A stretch of DNA of 64,000 nucleotides, taken from Callaeas wilsoni (taxonomy: Eukaryota > Chordata > Aves > Passeriformes > Callaeidae). This document shows positions 26,101 to 39,222 of this stretch, piece by piece; the first letter of the stretch is position 1, and each line of letters starts with the position of its first letter. A program made the position numbers and the translations under genes. The notes beneath the pieces are model-generated. The model was not told the DNA's origin. It worked only from the letters and a program-made list of their open reading frames with translations, and did not search any database. The stretch spans positions 124,001 through 188,000 of the forward strand of contig VWPU01014886.1 of NCBI GenBank assembly GCA_013398955.1, written 5' to 3'.

Positions 26101-29100
26101 GCATGCAAGAAAGACAGCTTGTGACCTAGGCTAAATGAAAAATGTTTGTGACATGTGATTTTGTTTGTAGAATAATACAGTTACCTTTTATACACCACAG
26201 GTTGTTGTACCAGGAAGAACACCAGTGGACAACAGTGGGCACCCATAATACGTTTAATTTTCTTTACATCTCATACAGAACAATATGCAAAAAGTAATCC
26301 ATTTGTCACAGACATATTTGTTAAATTTCTCTAGGCATAAATGCTAAATTCAGCTTTAATGACCTGTCCTTTAGTAGAATGCAGTTTTGTGTGATAAAAA
26401 GAACATTTCTTTCAGTCATTCACAGCACTCTGAGCCACATGGACACACCCTGTCAAAGTACAGAAGATTTATTCACTATCATTACTGAATCTTTGGTGCT
26501 TGCCCTTAATTAAAGCCTTTGCATTTCAGTTAATGATCAAAAGTCATGTTCAGAATGCACTCAGGTTTTTCAAACCAATAACGGTAGATCCTTTCATTGG
26601 TTACTGTGGATGTACTCCAACAAATCAACAGAGGCTTCCAGTGACTTCTCAGTTCTCACTGCTGTTGGTTGCTGAAATGCACTATTCTGTCATCACTGCT
26701 ATACACTCCTGGCATCTCACAATAACTAAGTACACACATCAGGCAAGGTTAGGCAAGGCAAGATAAAAGAGACTACTTGAAAGCAGTCCCTGAAAAATTG
26801 ACTTGCACTCCTTCAATAAAGCACCTTCCAGGAAAGCATTCCCAACTTCAGTAAAACTGGCAGTCATATGAGAACACACCGTGCATTAACCTGGAGTTGC
26901 TCCCGGGACAGTGACCATCTGCACCTTTCTGCCCCCACAGGGAAAAGAACACTGAACTCTGCTAACACAGCCATACAGCTCCACAGACAGCTGCTGGGGG
27001 CAGTCAGCCCCATCCTTACCATGACTGCCTGCCTGCCAGCCAGGCACCACCATCCATCAGAGTCTAGGAGTAACTATTTCTCGGAATTTTTCAGTCAAAG
27101 AAGTTGCAGCTTCATGTATTTGTGCTGGGTGTGTTGAAAATGCCAAAATTGTTATTGGGTTCTGCAACAACATCAATCGGCTTTTATAGGATAGAACCCA
27201 TTCCAGTACATGCAGCAAATTATTTTTAAAAAGAAGATATTTTAATTTCACCAGCTATTTATTTTCATCATATAGATTAACAATTTGCCAAATAGTTCAA
27301 TCAACATATTGTAGTCAGCAAAGTAAAACATCAATACTTTGCCGGATATGTGCTTACTGGATGGAGGACAATACCATACCGTAATTTTACAATCCTTAGT
27401 GCACAATTATTTCCAAGAGTCCATACAAAACAAAAGAGAAAATATTTTCCCAATGGGCATGCACATGGTATTGCAGGGTTTACAGTTCCAATGGAAAAGC
27501 TGATATGCAGAGTAACTAATAAATGTTAAAATTGAATTAAAAATTAAAACAAATAAAGGGACTATAAGCTATACCAAATTACTGCAATGTTTTATAATAA
27601 CTATATAATTTTATTATATATTAATTAAACTTTAAATTATAAAATATTTATATATATATATTCCCTACTACAGATAGTAGGGAAAATATGTATGCCCCAA
27701 TTACTTTCTGTATAGCAATTGACAGTTTCATCTGTTTACTTATCTAAAAAGGTCAAACAGAAGGGCAGAACTACCTGCATCCTTTCCCTAGGCAGTGTTT
27801 GAATGTGACTCTTGCAGAGCACGGATCCAAGACCATTCATTCATTTGTGCAGCGCTGACACTATGTGCTACCTCCAGGCACATTTCTCACGATGTAATGT
27901 GAGGATAATAGAAAACACATACTTTTTAGTCTCTAAGAATCTTCATGAACTGCTTTTCTTTCAGACATCTCTACAGTTCAGTATCTTCCTCTGTGTAGGC
28001 TGCATCTTTGTGTGCTTTCTAGAGAACACATGGCACAAGAGAAGCATCACGAGATCCCCCAAGCAAAGACCGAGGTTAACATAATTTAACAGCTTATGTA
28101 GGTACGTAACTTGGTGTATGAATAATGAGCAGAAAAACACAAAAATCTTGAGTGTTTGACTACAAATACAGTTTTGTTTTTCTATTTTTACAGCTTGGGC
28201 ACTTGATCGGAAGTGCCTTAAAAAACCCCAAGGTCCAAAAAGAACGGCTTACTTAGGAACTCTCTCTGTACTGAGCAGATCACAAGAAACATAAAAACTC
28301 TGCAACATCCACATGGAAGCTGGAACTGATCAAGTGAGAGAAAAGGTCTATACATTATGAGTGCTTTGGGGCATGCAGCAGAGAGTCAGATCTGATCCAG
28401 CAAGGCTTGTTAACTCAGCATAATTGTCAGCCATGCCAGAGCTGCACCACTTTGCACTGTGCCTCAATGCAAAATGACACCAGCCCTAACCATACAAGTG
28501 CCCAGTGTAGCTCAGATTCCAAGCAGAGGTTACATAGTGGGGACAGAGCCCAGCTCGGCATGGATTAGACCTTCAGCGGCTGGCACTTGGCCTGCAGATT
28601 ACCAAACAGAACTAAGATGTGCAAAGAGAGAAAAATGCGGCTCCTGTTAGTGGCCTTTCCCCCATGAAGCACTAAGATCACACACACAGCTTGTTCCTCA
28701 GTACACTGCAAAAAAGCTTTAGAATCACAGAGCTGAAAAACACCCCTTTGGAACACACCTGTAGCTACCTCCACATACTTAGGTCTATTGTATTCCACAA
28801 TTATTTACCTTCATATAGTAAATAAATAACCCTTGAAGGCAAAGTCCTAAGATTGATTTATCTCTCGTAGTTATTGAAAATAAGGCAAAGCTGTCAGATC
28901 TAGCCACGTAAATCTAAATAATCTTTAACATGTTTTCAGCATATGCAATGAAAAAATGGAAGGAAGGAAGAAAGAGTTTATTTACCTTGTTAACATAGCA
29001 CACAGTACGAGCATTGGATTCAAATTTTTTAACCAGTTTGAAACAGCTTTTTTTTCTATAGAGAAAGATCTGTCAGATGTAAGGTTATGTGACAGATTAA

Positions 29101-29462
29101 AAGTGACAGAGAAAAAGGCCCTATATAAATTAGAGATAATTAACATTTGAGTCTTAGCGTCATGAAAAATAGATGTTCTGTTATTTGTAATTAATTTGTT
29201 CTTTATTGAAACTTGGGGTACAGATACTCTGCCAGTAGCAGTTGCTGCAGAACATTGCTTTTTGGGGAGGAGAAAAAGCTATGCACTACTGCACCCAATT
29301 AAACCTTCTTGTGTTGCATGATGAGCTCATCATCACTCCTCTCCTGAACAGCTCCCAGCAAAACGTGACCCTTGCACTGTGCTTCAAGTGCACACTTTGC
29401 ACCCGTGAAGGAACACCTAAAGATAATGGCTCAGGCATTGCAGGGGGGCTCAAACACAGCGG
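23185..29462 (-). other. INPP4B: INPP4B upstream intron, first segment
   Basis: This is AT-rich intron upstream of the 51-nt exon. A perfect 10-bp inverted repeat lies at 27661-27684 after a (TA)n stretch near 27640. A few bases near 25110 and 28711 (AGAATCATAGAA, AGAATCACAG) hint at CR1 ends but are too short to call. I searched for the preceding INPP4B exon (a KIKLTVYDVKDKSHDT-type peptide) here and did not find it. Confidence 0.7.
27661..27684. repeat. Perfect 10-bp inverted repeat, 4-base loop
   Basis: Arms TTCCCTACTA and TAGTAGGGAA around CAGA, directly after a (TA)n stretch. Confidence 0.9.
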
Positions 29463-30056
29463 TGCCCTGGGTTGCAGTGTATTCTATTACCATCTTCATG
29501 AGCTGTTGAAACCAGGTGGGGCTGTGTCCCCTGCCTCCTCTCTCCAGACTATCTTCTGTTAATGGGCCAGGTGTCAAAACCAGGTGGGGCAGGGTTCTTT
29601 ATCTCTCCCATGACCCATCCTCCCTCTAAGGGATAAGTCCCATTAATGGGCCATCTAGTCTCACCACATGACTCACAAAATTACATCCTCCCATTGTGAG
29701 ATGCTCTGCCCAGAGGGAGGAACCAATCATCCCATCCTGGATATATACTAAGATTTTGATCACCAGAGTCAACCCTTACCTACTGGCTTCCCAGAGGACA
29801 AGAGCTACCACTGGACCTTCAGGTGAAGACTAGACCTTTTCTACAGGACCACAGCTTCCGCAGAACCATCACTCCTGGAGGACTGCAGCCACCATTTTAC
29901 CGGACTGCTACCAACACCCTGACTGACAGGGTGTCAGGTTGTATCCTGACTCTGTCAGTGGTTTATTTTTGTACTATTGCATTTATTTTAGTTTTTCCTA
30001 TTAAACTGTACTTCTGACTTGGAGTTTCTCACTGGTTTTGCTTTCAAACCAGCACA
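29463..30056 (+). mobile_element. Solo LTR, ERVL-like, 594 bp
   Basis: The element starts TGCCCTGGGTTGCAGTG and ends TTTCAAACCAGCACA, the TG...CA ends of a retroviral LTR. The flanks are AGCGG on the left and AGCTG on the right, a 5-bp target duplication with one mismatch, as expected for class III (ERVL) insertions. Inside are CCAAT at 29723-29727, TATATA at 29742-29747 and ATTAAA at 30000-30005, in the correct order for U3, R and U5. No internal viral sequence adjoins it, so it is the product of LTR-LTR recombination. It lies antisense to INPP4B. The family label rests on memory of songbird LTR ends. Confidence 0.85.
29723..29747 (+). promoter_or_regulatory. CCAAT and TATA motifs of the ERVL-like LTR
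   Basis: CCAAT at 29723-29727 lies about 15 bases before TATATA at 29742-29747. The spacing is compact but the order is right for a U3 promoter on the plus strand. Confidence 0.45.
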
Positions 30057-33000
30057 AGCTGCAAAGTGTGTAACCATGACAGAGAAGGGACATTAATCCA
30101 CTCCAGTCCCCCACAGTAATGAGTGCTAACTGACACAGACAGCAGCGCATTGCTATTTATCAATCTGTTGCGTTTTTTTAAGCTGTCAAACTTTTGCAAT
30201 CAATGACCACTGATAGCAAGCTAACGAGCTAGAGGCTTTTTCCTCCATCTTTCAGGCTTTTTTGAACAAAGCCCAGTGATGTGAAGTAACCTTCTAAAGT
30301 CTTAATAGGTACTGTATATTCTAGGCATTTTATCAGTCATAATTTTAATAAAATATAAAATAAAAACACATTTAAGTCTGTAGCTGTTACAATCAGCCAG
30401 TCAGCCTTGCCCCCTCCCCATCATAATTTCCAGGAATGACCCCTTTGAAGTCTGTTTCATACTGGAACAATATGCAAAATTTGAAGAGTAAAAATCCCCT
30501 TCAAAGTGCTGGTGATGCCTGCTCTTCCCTGCTTTCTTCCACTGCAAAATAAAACTCAGAGAAGGCAAATTCTGGCTTCTGTCAGCAAGCTACAGATGGA
30601 GCATTCCTAAGCTCTTTTGGCTCTTCAGTCACATGGGCCAGCCAATGGGGACTTGTTACTTGCTCAAATCCAAATACCTCAGGCTGGTTATTGCAACGCC
30701 ACTATCCAAAAATCACTGAGACAGACTCCATAATCCAAAACCAGCAGCAGTTAACTGCAGCCAAAGAAATCCAAATGTTCTGACAAATTACGCCTCAAAG
30801 AATATACACTCCAGAATGATGGAGAAAATAGGACATAGGAATATATGTGTAGGGGGGTTTTATCACACTTTTTCACCCTATTCCCCCCTCACCCAGCTGT
30901 GCATATTGTTTCAGCAAAATATGACTATTTGGCAATCTCTGAGTCTGTCTGTCTGATCATCTTGCTCCCCCTGAAGTAGCAGACTCTAACCCAAGTGCTC
31001 AAGTAGGAATTTCAGGGGAAAATGCCTTCCTATAATGCAAGATTTCAGCACTGCTAACAGAGCCTGAGGCAGCTGGGTAGGAAGAGGAAAAAAAACTAAA
31101 TCTCATTCCTATATGAGTATCAGAGAACCTGTCCAAAAACCATGCCAGAAAAGCCAAGGAAAGAACTTGCACTCTGACCCGTTATTTCAGGGGAAACTTG
31201 AGATGATACAAGCCAAGGGTGGTAGAAAGCACAAACAGTTGTCTAATGAACACCCAGGTCAACTCAGCCTCACTTTGGTGTATGGCAGACAACATGAATT
31301 AAGGCAAGAATTACTGGACTGATCAGATGAGCTCAATGGCATCACAAAATTTCAAGAACATGATCTTCTGCATCAAAATTTCAGCAAAATTTGAACTTTG
31401 AGTATCTGGCAAAATAACTTGAAATCCCATTTTTTTGTTCTACTGAATAAACAGTCTTTTTTGAGTATGCTAAAGTCTGCATTTCATAATTTGCGTCTAT
31501 TCCCATAAAAGTTGCATTAAGAAATTTTACTATAAATTAAACATGATGCCATTTCCACTGACGAAACAGTTATAAGAAACAAGATTTATAATTGCATCTT
31601 GTAGAAGTATTTCCAACACTCCCAATTCCTCAACAGATTGCAACATCTACTCAAGTGACAAAAGGTTATTCACATATTAAGTGCAGGGAAAAAAAAGATC
31701 TTGCTGCCTTAAACATGTCCAGACCTTTCAATACTGTACACAAAATATCCCTGTCTTCTGACTCATGGGAGAACCTGAAATGGAGAACTCAGAATTTAAC
31801 ATGCTTGAGCATTCACATCCCCAGTACAAGAACCGCCAAAGTTCCCTTGAGAAGCTGGTATTATCCCTGTGCCAATACCTGAGTGCATTGCCAGCTGGTG
31901 GCCTTAAAGTCGATATTTTGAAAGTTATTTTTATGTGAGATACCAAACTAACCAAATATCAGCTCTCATAGAAGCAAACAATTGTTTTAAGGTCACCCCC
32001 CAAAAAAGCTGAAGATTTTATCCCCCACTGCTTGTTTTATGGTAACTTTTTAACATAAATTTTAAGATTTTGAAGTGAACATTTTAGAGCAATTAAGCTC
32101 AGCCAGTCAGTCTTGACTTTCTTCATTTCCCACTGGGTGTCTCCCACAGAGAATTCCAGCAGTGGATTTTCCCTGCAGCTACTGTTACAGGCAGCTGCAG
32201 CAGCAGCATCACCAGGAAGAACTTTCGTGAAGACTTAAAAGGGCTCACATTGATTACCTACAGTCTGTGCCAGGCCTACAAGCAGAGCCATCCATCAGTA
32301 ACCTGGACATCTGTAAGACATCAAGAGAAGCAGATAAGGCTGCGTATGAAGGAAGATAACTGGAGCATACATTTTCTGACATTCCCCTCAGAATCCATCA
32401 TAAAAGTATGAAAAGCAAGCAAGAGCTTGGTATTTTCAATAAAAATAACTATTTGCAACACAGTGTTGTAAAAACCTTCAGATCATTTGTTTTAGTATTT
32501 TACTGTCACAGACACCACATAATAAAACCTCCTCCAACTGTTTTTGAACTACACCTTGAAATTATTTTAATTCTTCTCCCTCCCTTCTAACTGGAAGGTC
32601 ATTCAAAAAAATGATTGCAATAACAGTTCTGAGTCATGTTCTAACTTACAGCCCATTATTATTCATGGCAAGTTTATACTCATTTGCTCTTCTGCCAACA
32701 TGGTCTTTTAGCTAAGCAAATTATTTTCTGTTCCTCATACTGGTCTCCTGATGTATTAATATGAAAGGAATCATATGCCCTCTCATACTTCATTTTGTTA
32801 GGATAATAAGCCAAGTTTTTCCAATACACTGTCATACAATAAGCTCTCCATTCCCCAGATCACATAACCTGCTCCAGTCACATTGACCTTTCTTGAACAC
32901 AAATGATCCAATTACTAACAGCTTTCCAGAAAAGGCCTAACCTGTGTATGCGGAACAGTTCCCTGGATTCATCTGGAAATCAGTCCTGTTTCCCTCTCTC

Positions 33001-33811
33001 TGCTGCATTGGATCCACTGCTCAGTTACACTTTGAACAACTAATTTACCCGTGTCTTCCTTCACACAATTTGTTTCTGATGCATGAAGTCTTTGTTCATT
33101 CAAAAACTTAATGTTAGTAGAAAAACACAGGGTCATGTACTGAGAGACTACTTTATTTCATCCTATTTGTATTATTTCTGACTGCCTTGAAGCAGTTCCA
33201 TGGGTAAAGAATTGCATCAGCTGGCAAAACCTTTTTCCTTAGGAGAACTAAGGGTAACTTCTGCACACACCAAACTTCTCTCTAACATGTAGAAGCTGAA
33301 GGACTCTCACATAAGTATCCACAAAAGCAAAGAAAATAGTATGCATCAATAAGGATTTTTCTTTTGTTCTTCTGACACTTTGTGATAATGTTTAAAAAAT
33401 AGTTGAGGCTGAGGTCTGCTGGCAGTATTAACTAATGGATGGGAATTCACTTCTCCTTTGGGGAGCTAGGGGTAAAATTGCTCATCAGATTTGCTGTAGT
33501 AGAAGACATAAATGTATTTTAGACAGATGAGGGTGAGTAGATAAATTTTTAGGGCTCCCTACAAGCTCTATTTTCTTTGCCTTTGTAGACAGGATCTATC
33601 TATTAATAAAAGTCTGTTTTAGAAAGATTATAGCTGCACTTCTGTGGATAATGGCTCTTCCAACCTGTGGAACTGCAGTACTCTCATGAGAATTAGTGTT
33701 GGGTCCAGGGCTCCCACATTCTTCATCCACATTGCTAACAATCCACGCTTGAGGGGAGCAAGGAATTTTCTCAGAAGAACCTCCAGAAGATCCTGGGAAA
33801 ATAAATGTTCC

Positions 33812-33860
33812 CAACTATCCAAATATAAACACTCCCAGCTATCCAAATAGAAACATTTCC
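33812..33860. repeat. 24-25-bp tandem dimer
   Basis: Two adjacent units share the CTATCCAAATA-AAACA core (CAACTATCCAAATATAAAC and CAGCTATCCAAATAGAAAC). Confidence 0.8.
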
Positions 33861-35985
33861 AAAGCTATCTACAAAGAAAAAATGTACGAATTTATTTTTT
33901 TCATTTGAGCAAGCATTTTTTTCTTGGATTAAAACAGTTAAACCTGCATAGCAAGAATTAAATTCTTAAGCACACAAATGCTAAAACAAATAACCTCCTG
34001 ATCAGCCATCTTTAAACAGTCTTTGATAGTGCTCTGACCTTTGCACAACCTCCCTCTATTCTGAGATGAGAAATTGAAAGGGGTTTTATTTATTTATCAA
34101 ATAAATTCACTGCTGGCTTCAGAAGCAGTTCCAAGACAAATGTGTCATCTCTCCCACAATCATTCGTTTCTGCTTTAAAGGACGAAGGAGATATCACTGG
34201 AAACAAGTATCACTGTGGGTCTATTTTACTCTGCAGCCACCTAAACATAACTTTGTACCTACAGGAGAAGGTAAAAAGCAAATTTCACACAGTTCTTTCT
34301 CCCTCCTGTAACAGAGACAAGTTTATGTGAAGAGCATTTCATTTTTTCTGTCAGTGATACTATATTCCTAGTCACTTCCCCATTAAATGCACGATTTTGC
34401 TCTCAAAACCATTTTCCAGGAAGACTGGCTTTCCTCACCTGAGTATGTGTCACTGTGCTTAATTGCCACATAAAGATAAACCCTTTTCCCCCTCTACAAT
34501 GTCAATTTTAACTTTTTTTAAAGCATAACTGCAATCTGCAAGATATGATAATCCTTTTCTATAATCATGACCAAGCTCTTGCAGAGATATTACTTAAAAC
34601 CAAATAAGCTAAGAGCACCCTACTTTCAGACTGATAAGTAGGCTCAGGAAAGTTGATAGTCACAGCTGCCTGAGCTAAGTAATTAATTTCTGATTCTTAT
34701 GAAGCACAAGGTGTGAATAAAGACATTAGGTATATGTATTTTAAGCAATCATTTTGCTTCTTTCAGAATTAATATTGTGAGGATGCAGAAAGATTTTGAG
34801 GCTCAGAGTAAGCCTCAAATATATTAAAATATTTTCACTACTTAGAAAAAATAAAATAGACTTTTTTCTAAACCTGAAGAGTGGTCTTTTTTGAGGGACT
34901 GTTTCAATGATGCTTTTTCTGCAAATAAAAAGAATTATTAGGAACAATATTGTTAGCAAAGCTGTTTAGGTCAGAAATTTGGCCACCATGCTTCTATTTC
35001 TAGAAATGACTTATAGATTCTTTCTTGCTTTTATATTGCATCTTCTTATTTGGAAATTCAGCAAGATAATGTTTTCTGGGAAAGATAGGATCTGTTACTA
35101 GACAAGCTGATATAAGATGGAAACAGACTTTTCTTGGCCCATGGTTCCTTCAGGAACTCAAGAAAGCTTGTGTGCCTGAAAATTTGTGGTTTATCCATCC
35201 TATCTGCTCATCTAAAAAAAGGCTACCCACTCCTACAGACCCTTAGCTCATCCCCAAATTGCCACAAGCAATGCACAAAAATAGACATTCTCTGTGTGGT
35301 ATTCTCTGATGTTTCAAAGCCAAGCCATCTCCATTGTATCCTACCAGACACATTTTCTGAGAGATATCCAAATGTCGGCCACAATACTACAGCTTATTGA
35401 ATGAAAGAGCCACAAACAGTTGACAGAAGAGATACGGCACAAACTGCAGTAACAGCATTCCCCCCTTCATATTTTCTATTTTTTTCACTTATGATGCTCA
35501 GGATAATTTTTCACTCCCACATCCTCTGCTGCTCCCAGCAGTGCTCTGCTGAGATGACAGTGTTTGCTGAGTCACCATTTACTTCCTCAGCAAGTGACAT
35601 TAAATACTGTAGGGTACAGAGATTTCAAGTCAGCATCGTTTCTCAGGATATGTGCAAATTGACACCAGGAATGGGAACAGGAGATTTTAAATAAGCCTGT
35701 GTTTCAGTGCCACTGAACAAACTGCACTTTTAAAAAATACTCCTTCAGCAAACAGCCTCAGCTAAAACCGGTCCACTCATTAAGAGTACACTTGGTTTGG
35801 AGAAGTGCATTACATTCTTTTTGAGTCCAGGTCTAGATAAATTAGCTTATGAAAGGTAGATGCATTTAAAATCATTAACAGTTCTCTCAAATATCACAAT
35901 TTAGGCTAGAAATTCACTAGAAAGTGAGCCTACAACAAGAGTAAGGGATGAAAAAAGCGCATGCACATTTCCGCAGCAATGATTT

Positions 35986-36010
35986 TCTGTCATCTAGATT
36001 AGATGACAGA
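35986..36010. repeat. Perfect 11-bp inverted repeat, 3-base loop
   Basis: Arms TCTGTCATCTA and TAGATGACAGA around a GAT loop. Confidence 0.9.
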
Positions 36011-36650
36011 GTTGATTTCTGTCTAAACAAAGTCAAAGGAACAGATACATCTTGCCATAGATTAATCTAAATTTACATAACTTTAAATGGGTCACTACAG
36101 ATAATGCTACGTCTTGAGGAGGGACTTCTGAAACCCAGTGAGAGATTCTATCTGCTTAACACCTAGTCTATGCTTCCAAAAATGTGTTGGTAGCCTCATG
36201 TATCATAAAGCTGTATGTCATAAGTTATAGGTATCATAATTCATCCAAGTACAGAGCAGCCTCACTCCTCCCACATGCAACAGAACCTCCTTCCCTGACA
36301 AAGAGAATAATTATTTGTAAAAGAAAAGCATTTCAATACATGATGAGTGACATGAACAGTAGCTTTACATGTGAAAATATGGTAATCTCTTCAGCTTGAG
36401 GACAGGTGGTGATATAGTACCCTGAATTGCACAGCATCCTACATGCTGACAGGATAATGGTAGTTCTAGAAAATGAATGTTTAGAGGCTTCCCCTTCCAC
36501 AACTCATATCTAAAAGGGAAAAGATATATGCAAGAAAGAAGAGCTTGTATGTGAAATAATATTGTATTCACAGAACATCATCCAGCTCACGCAATAAATT
36601 CTGTATAAAATATTACAGACTCACATTGCATCCAATATGACTATTACAGC

Positions 36651-36710
36651 AGAATCATAGAACCATTAAGGTTGGAAAAGACCTCCAAAAGTAGCTCTCC
36701 AAAGTCAACC
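36651..36710 (-). mobile_element. CR1 LINE 3' tail, about 60 bp
   Basis: AGAATCATAGAACCATTAAG followed by GTTGGAAAAGACCTCC is the canonical antisense CR1 3' terminus (ATTCTATGATTCT on the sense strand). Similarity fades after CAAAGTCAACC, so this is a very short 5'-truncated copy. Confidence 0.85.
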
Positions 36711-37602
36711 ATTTTGCAGCTGGATCCTTCTAACAAAAATTAGAAGCAAGACAAAACTCCACTGGATAAAAATTATAAATAAAACCCATTCAATTTCCAA
36801 TGTTAAAAAAGCCGCATCCAGCAGCTGAATTGTACAAGTTGATTTAGAAGCAAACCCCAAAAATAAAACCCCAAAAACACAACCCAAACCCACCCACAAA
36901 CACCCCCTACACACAGATTTATGACTTTTATTTCTTATACTACAGGTAAGCAGTCAGGGTCCTCATCTAGAACAGTAACAGCCACAGTTAAAAATGAGAA
37001 ACAAAATATGAGAATGTAATGAAGTCAATGAACACTGGAGATGGGAAGAGAGTATAACTTTACAGGGAAACAGACATTTCACAAACATCATTTGAAACAC
37101 CCCATATAAAAGTTTATTACATCTTTCTGAAGACAGAAAAATGCCACCCTCTCATGTATTCCCCAACCTGGTGATTATTTTGTACAGTACTGGTATCAGA
37201 ATTTGTTTGAAATTAATACTGAGACTTTTCCCCATTTTAAAAACTCCCATAAAGTTGGTCAAAACTAATTCTATAATTTCTAGTTCATTTCACAAAAGAA
37301 ATAATAAAAAGGGTAAAAATGCTTTTCAATATTTTGACTAGCAAATGGAAAAATATTTTAAAAATCTAATAGGCTAAGAATTTAACTAAAAAATTAACCA
37401 AAAAACCGGCAAAACCAAAATAAGTATTCCCATACCTATTTGCTAGAATTTCTTCTATTTGCACATAAATGTTAGCACCATTAAAAACCATCTTTATTCA
37501 GATGTACAAGAATGAAAATGAGCAGTTAAACCAAAGTATACAAATTGTTTATTTATACACCTTCAGTAGACACGGCCTCAAAGAGATTAATTTCTTTCTG
37601 TT
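36711..37602 (-). other. INPP4B: INPP4B upstream intron with an A/C-rich tract
   Basis: AT-rich intron. Near 36848-36915 the plus strand is almost free of G and consists mostly of AAACCCC-like units, giving strong strand asymmetry. No gene signal was seen. Confidence 0.6.
36848..36915. repeat. A/C-rich, G-poor low-complexity tract
   Basis: The plus strand is built of AAACCCC and CCCACCCAC-like pieces with almost no G, so the complement is G/T-rich. Confidence 0.8.
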
Positions 37603-38255
37603 TGTCTTGGGGTGATTCTATGACCATACTGTATTCCCCATCGCCTGCTTGATTTCTAGTGTACCTTTAAATTGCAAAGAGGGGAAAGAGAAGCTAAAAA
37701 AACTCTTCAAAACGGCCAGCTTGACCTTGCAACTAGAATGTTTTGCATTCTTTTCTCTCCCGATTCTGACAACATTTGGTTGGTTAGAGGACTTTTGTTC
37801 GCTAGTCTCTTCGGCTTTCAGCGGAGAAGGGACTGTGATCTGCCTCAGCGGCTTCTTTTCCTTTTTGAACTGTTTTTGGTTTGCTTTTCATCTGAGACCG
37901 GCTGTCATCTCCGGACCTGCTCGGCGGGACCCTCCAAGGGGGATCGTCGGACCCTGCCTGGCCCGGCCCGGCCCAGCTCAGGACTGCAGGTTTTACCTAC
38001 AGAAAAAACTCTAAAATCCATAGTCCTCTTTTAGGGGACAGGGGAGGGGGTTTCAATATCCTTTTTCCCGTGACAGCAAGGAACTCTGTTTTGTTAAATA
38101 AATAGTTTTTTTCTTTTTCACTCTAGAAATTATTTTTCCTGAACCTGTGGGGGAGGTGCTGCTGAGGCCTGCTTGCCTGGCAGGCAGAAGAGAGAGAGAG
38201 AGAGAGACGCCCCTCTCAGGTTGTTTCCTCCCGGATTTGTGTCCAAACCGGCACA
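37603..38255 (+). mobile_element. Solo LTR, ERVL-type, 653 bp, perfect TSD
   Basis: The element starts TGTCTTGGGGTGATTC and ends GTCCAAACCGGCACA. It is flanked by CTGTT at 37598-37602 and CTGTT at 38256-38260, a perfect 5-bp target-site duplication. AATAAA lies at 38097-38102, 154 bp before the 3' end. The middle (about 37900-37980) is GC- and CpG-rich. A 19-bp AG tract lies at 38189-38207. No retroviral coding remains. The orientation is antisense to INPP4B. Two overlapping open frames of about 120 codons (37649-38034) sit inside the LTR and are not viral genes I recognise. Confidence 0.9.
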
Positions 38256-38260
38256 CTGTT

Positions 38261-39222
38261 GCAGTCTGTGATTTCATTAAGTCACTCTGCTCAGCTTTAA
38301 GCACTAAAGATCTTGAAATAATACCTAATTTAATACTGTTGCAAGAACCTTAACTCCAAAGTTGTCAGCATAGACATCATCAGAGAGCCATTAATAAAAT
38401 GCTCTCTATTGAAGTCCATATCTTTTGTTTTTAAAAAGATCAGAGTGAAATAGAACCAACATTAATGATCTTCAGTAATTCTCCAAAAACTAAAACATGC
38501 TTGGACTTAAAAGTACACATTTAAAAATAATAGCTGAGCATTCTTTTAAAAGGAAGACCCAGCAATGATCCAAATTTCATGTGAGGCTTCAGCTCAAGAT
38601 AATGTTAGGATTAACAAAGTGTGCATGACAGGTCTGATTTAAAGACTGCAGCTTAAACTTCTCCTACACGGAGCTCATGGCACAGAAAGGCAGTGATTTA
38701 TGTACCACTCTCTACACCACCACTGCTTCACAAACCTCTGAGCAATCCACAATTGCAAATATCTTGAGAGGGACAGTTTCAGGGCATGTGAAGGTCCCCA
38801 AAAATCCTCAAAGTTGCTGCATTAACGATACTTCCCTTTTCCCTACTATATGCAAGAAGAAACCAAGAGCCCTTGAATGAAACTCATGAAGAATGTTTTG
38901 CAAACACAAGAGTGACAGAATTGCAGACCTCTGCAGGAAGATCAATTGTGTGAAATAGTAAGCTCAAAATCTAGACATTTATGGAAGTTGTTTTCTGATC
39001 TATATCCATCTCATAGAAGCCATCCGTGTCTGTGTGAAACTAAATACCTTTGTCCTCCAAAATGGAGGACCTAAGCTGCTGGAGTCCATATTGTAATGCC
39101 CAGATACCAATTCTCTGCTTCCCACATCCTTTCATTTCTGTCATGATAATTTTTGTTTCTCTCACCACTATTTAATTCAACTGTTAATTTATTTTTCTAC
39201 CTAGCATCTTTGGTCTTAGCTA
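38261..39222 (-). other. INPP4B: INPP4B upstream intron between two LTR insertions
   Basis: AT-rich spacer between the LTR ending at 38255 and the long element starting near 39223. No exon or repeat was recognised. Confidence 0.6.

Larger units (their letters stand above)
30057..36650 (-). other. INPP4B: INPP4B upstream intron, between the first LTR and the short CR1 tail
   Basis: No exon or transposon was recognised. A 24-25-bp tandem dimer lies at 33812-33860, and a perfect 11-bp inverted repeat with a 3-base loop at 35986-36010. Otherwise this is ordinary AT-rich sequence. Confidence 0.65.

Noticed and set aside
28711..28750. AGAATCACAGAGCTG resembling a CR1 tail
   Set aside because: The similarity is too short and broken to call.
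37649..38034. Two overlapping plus-strand frames of about 120 codons
   Set aside because: They lie inside a solo LTR bounded by perfect TSDs, with no similarity to retroviral or host proteins that I recognise.
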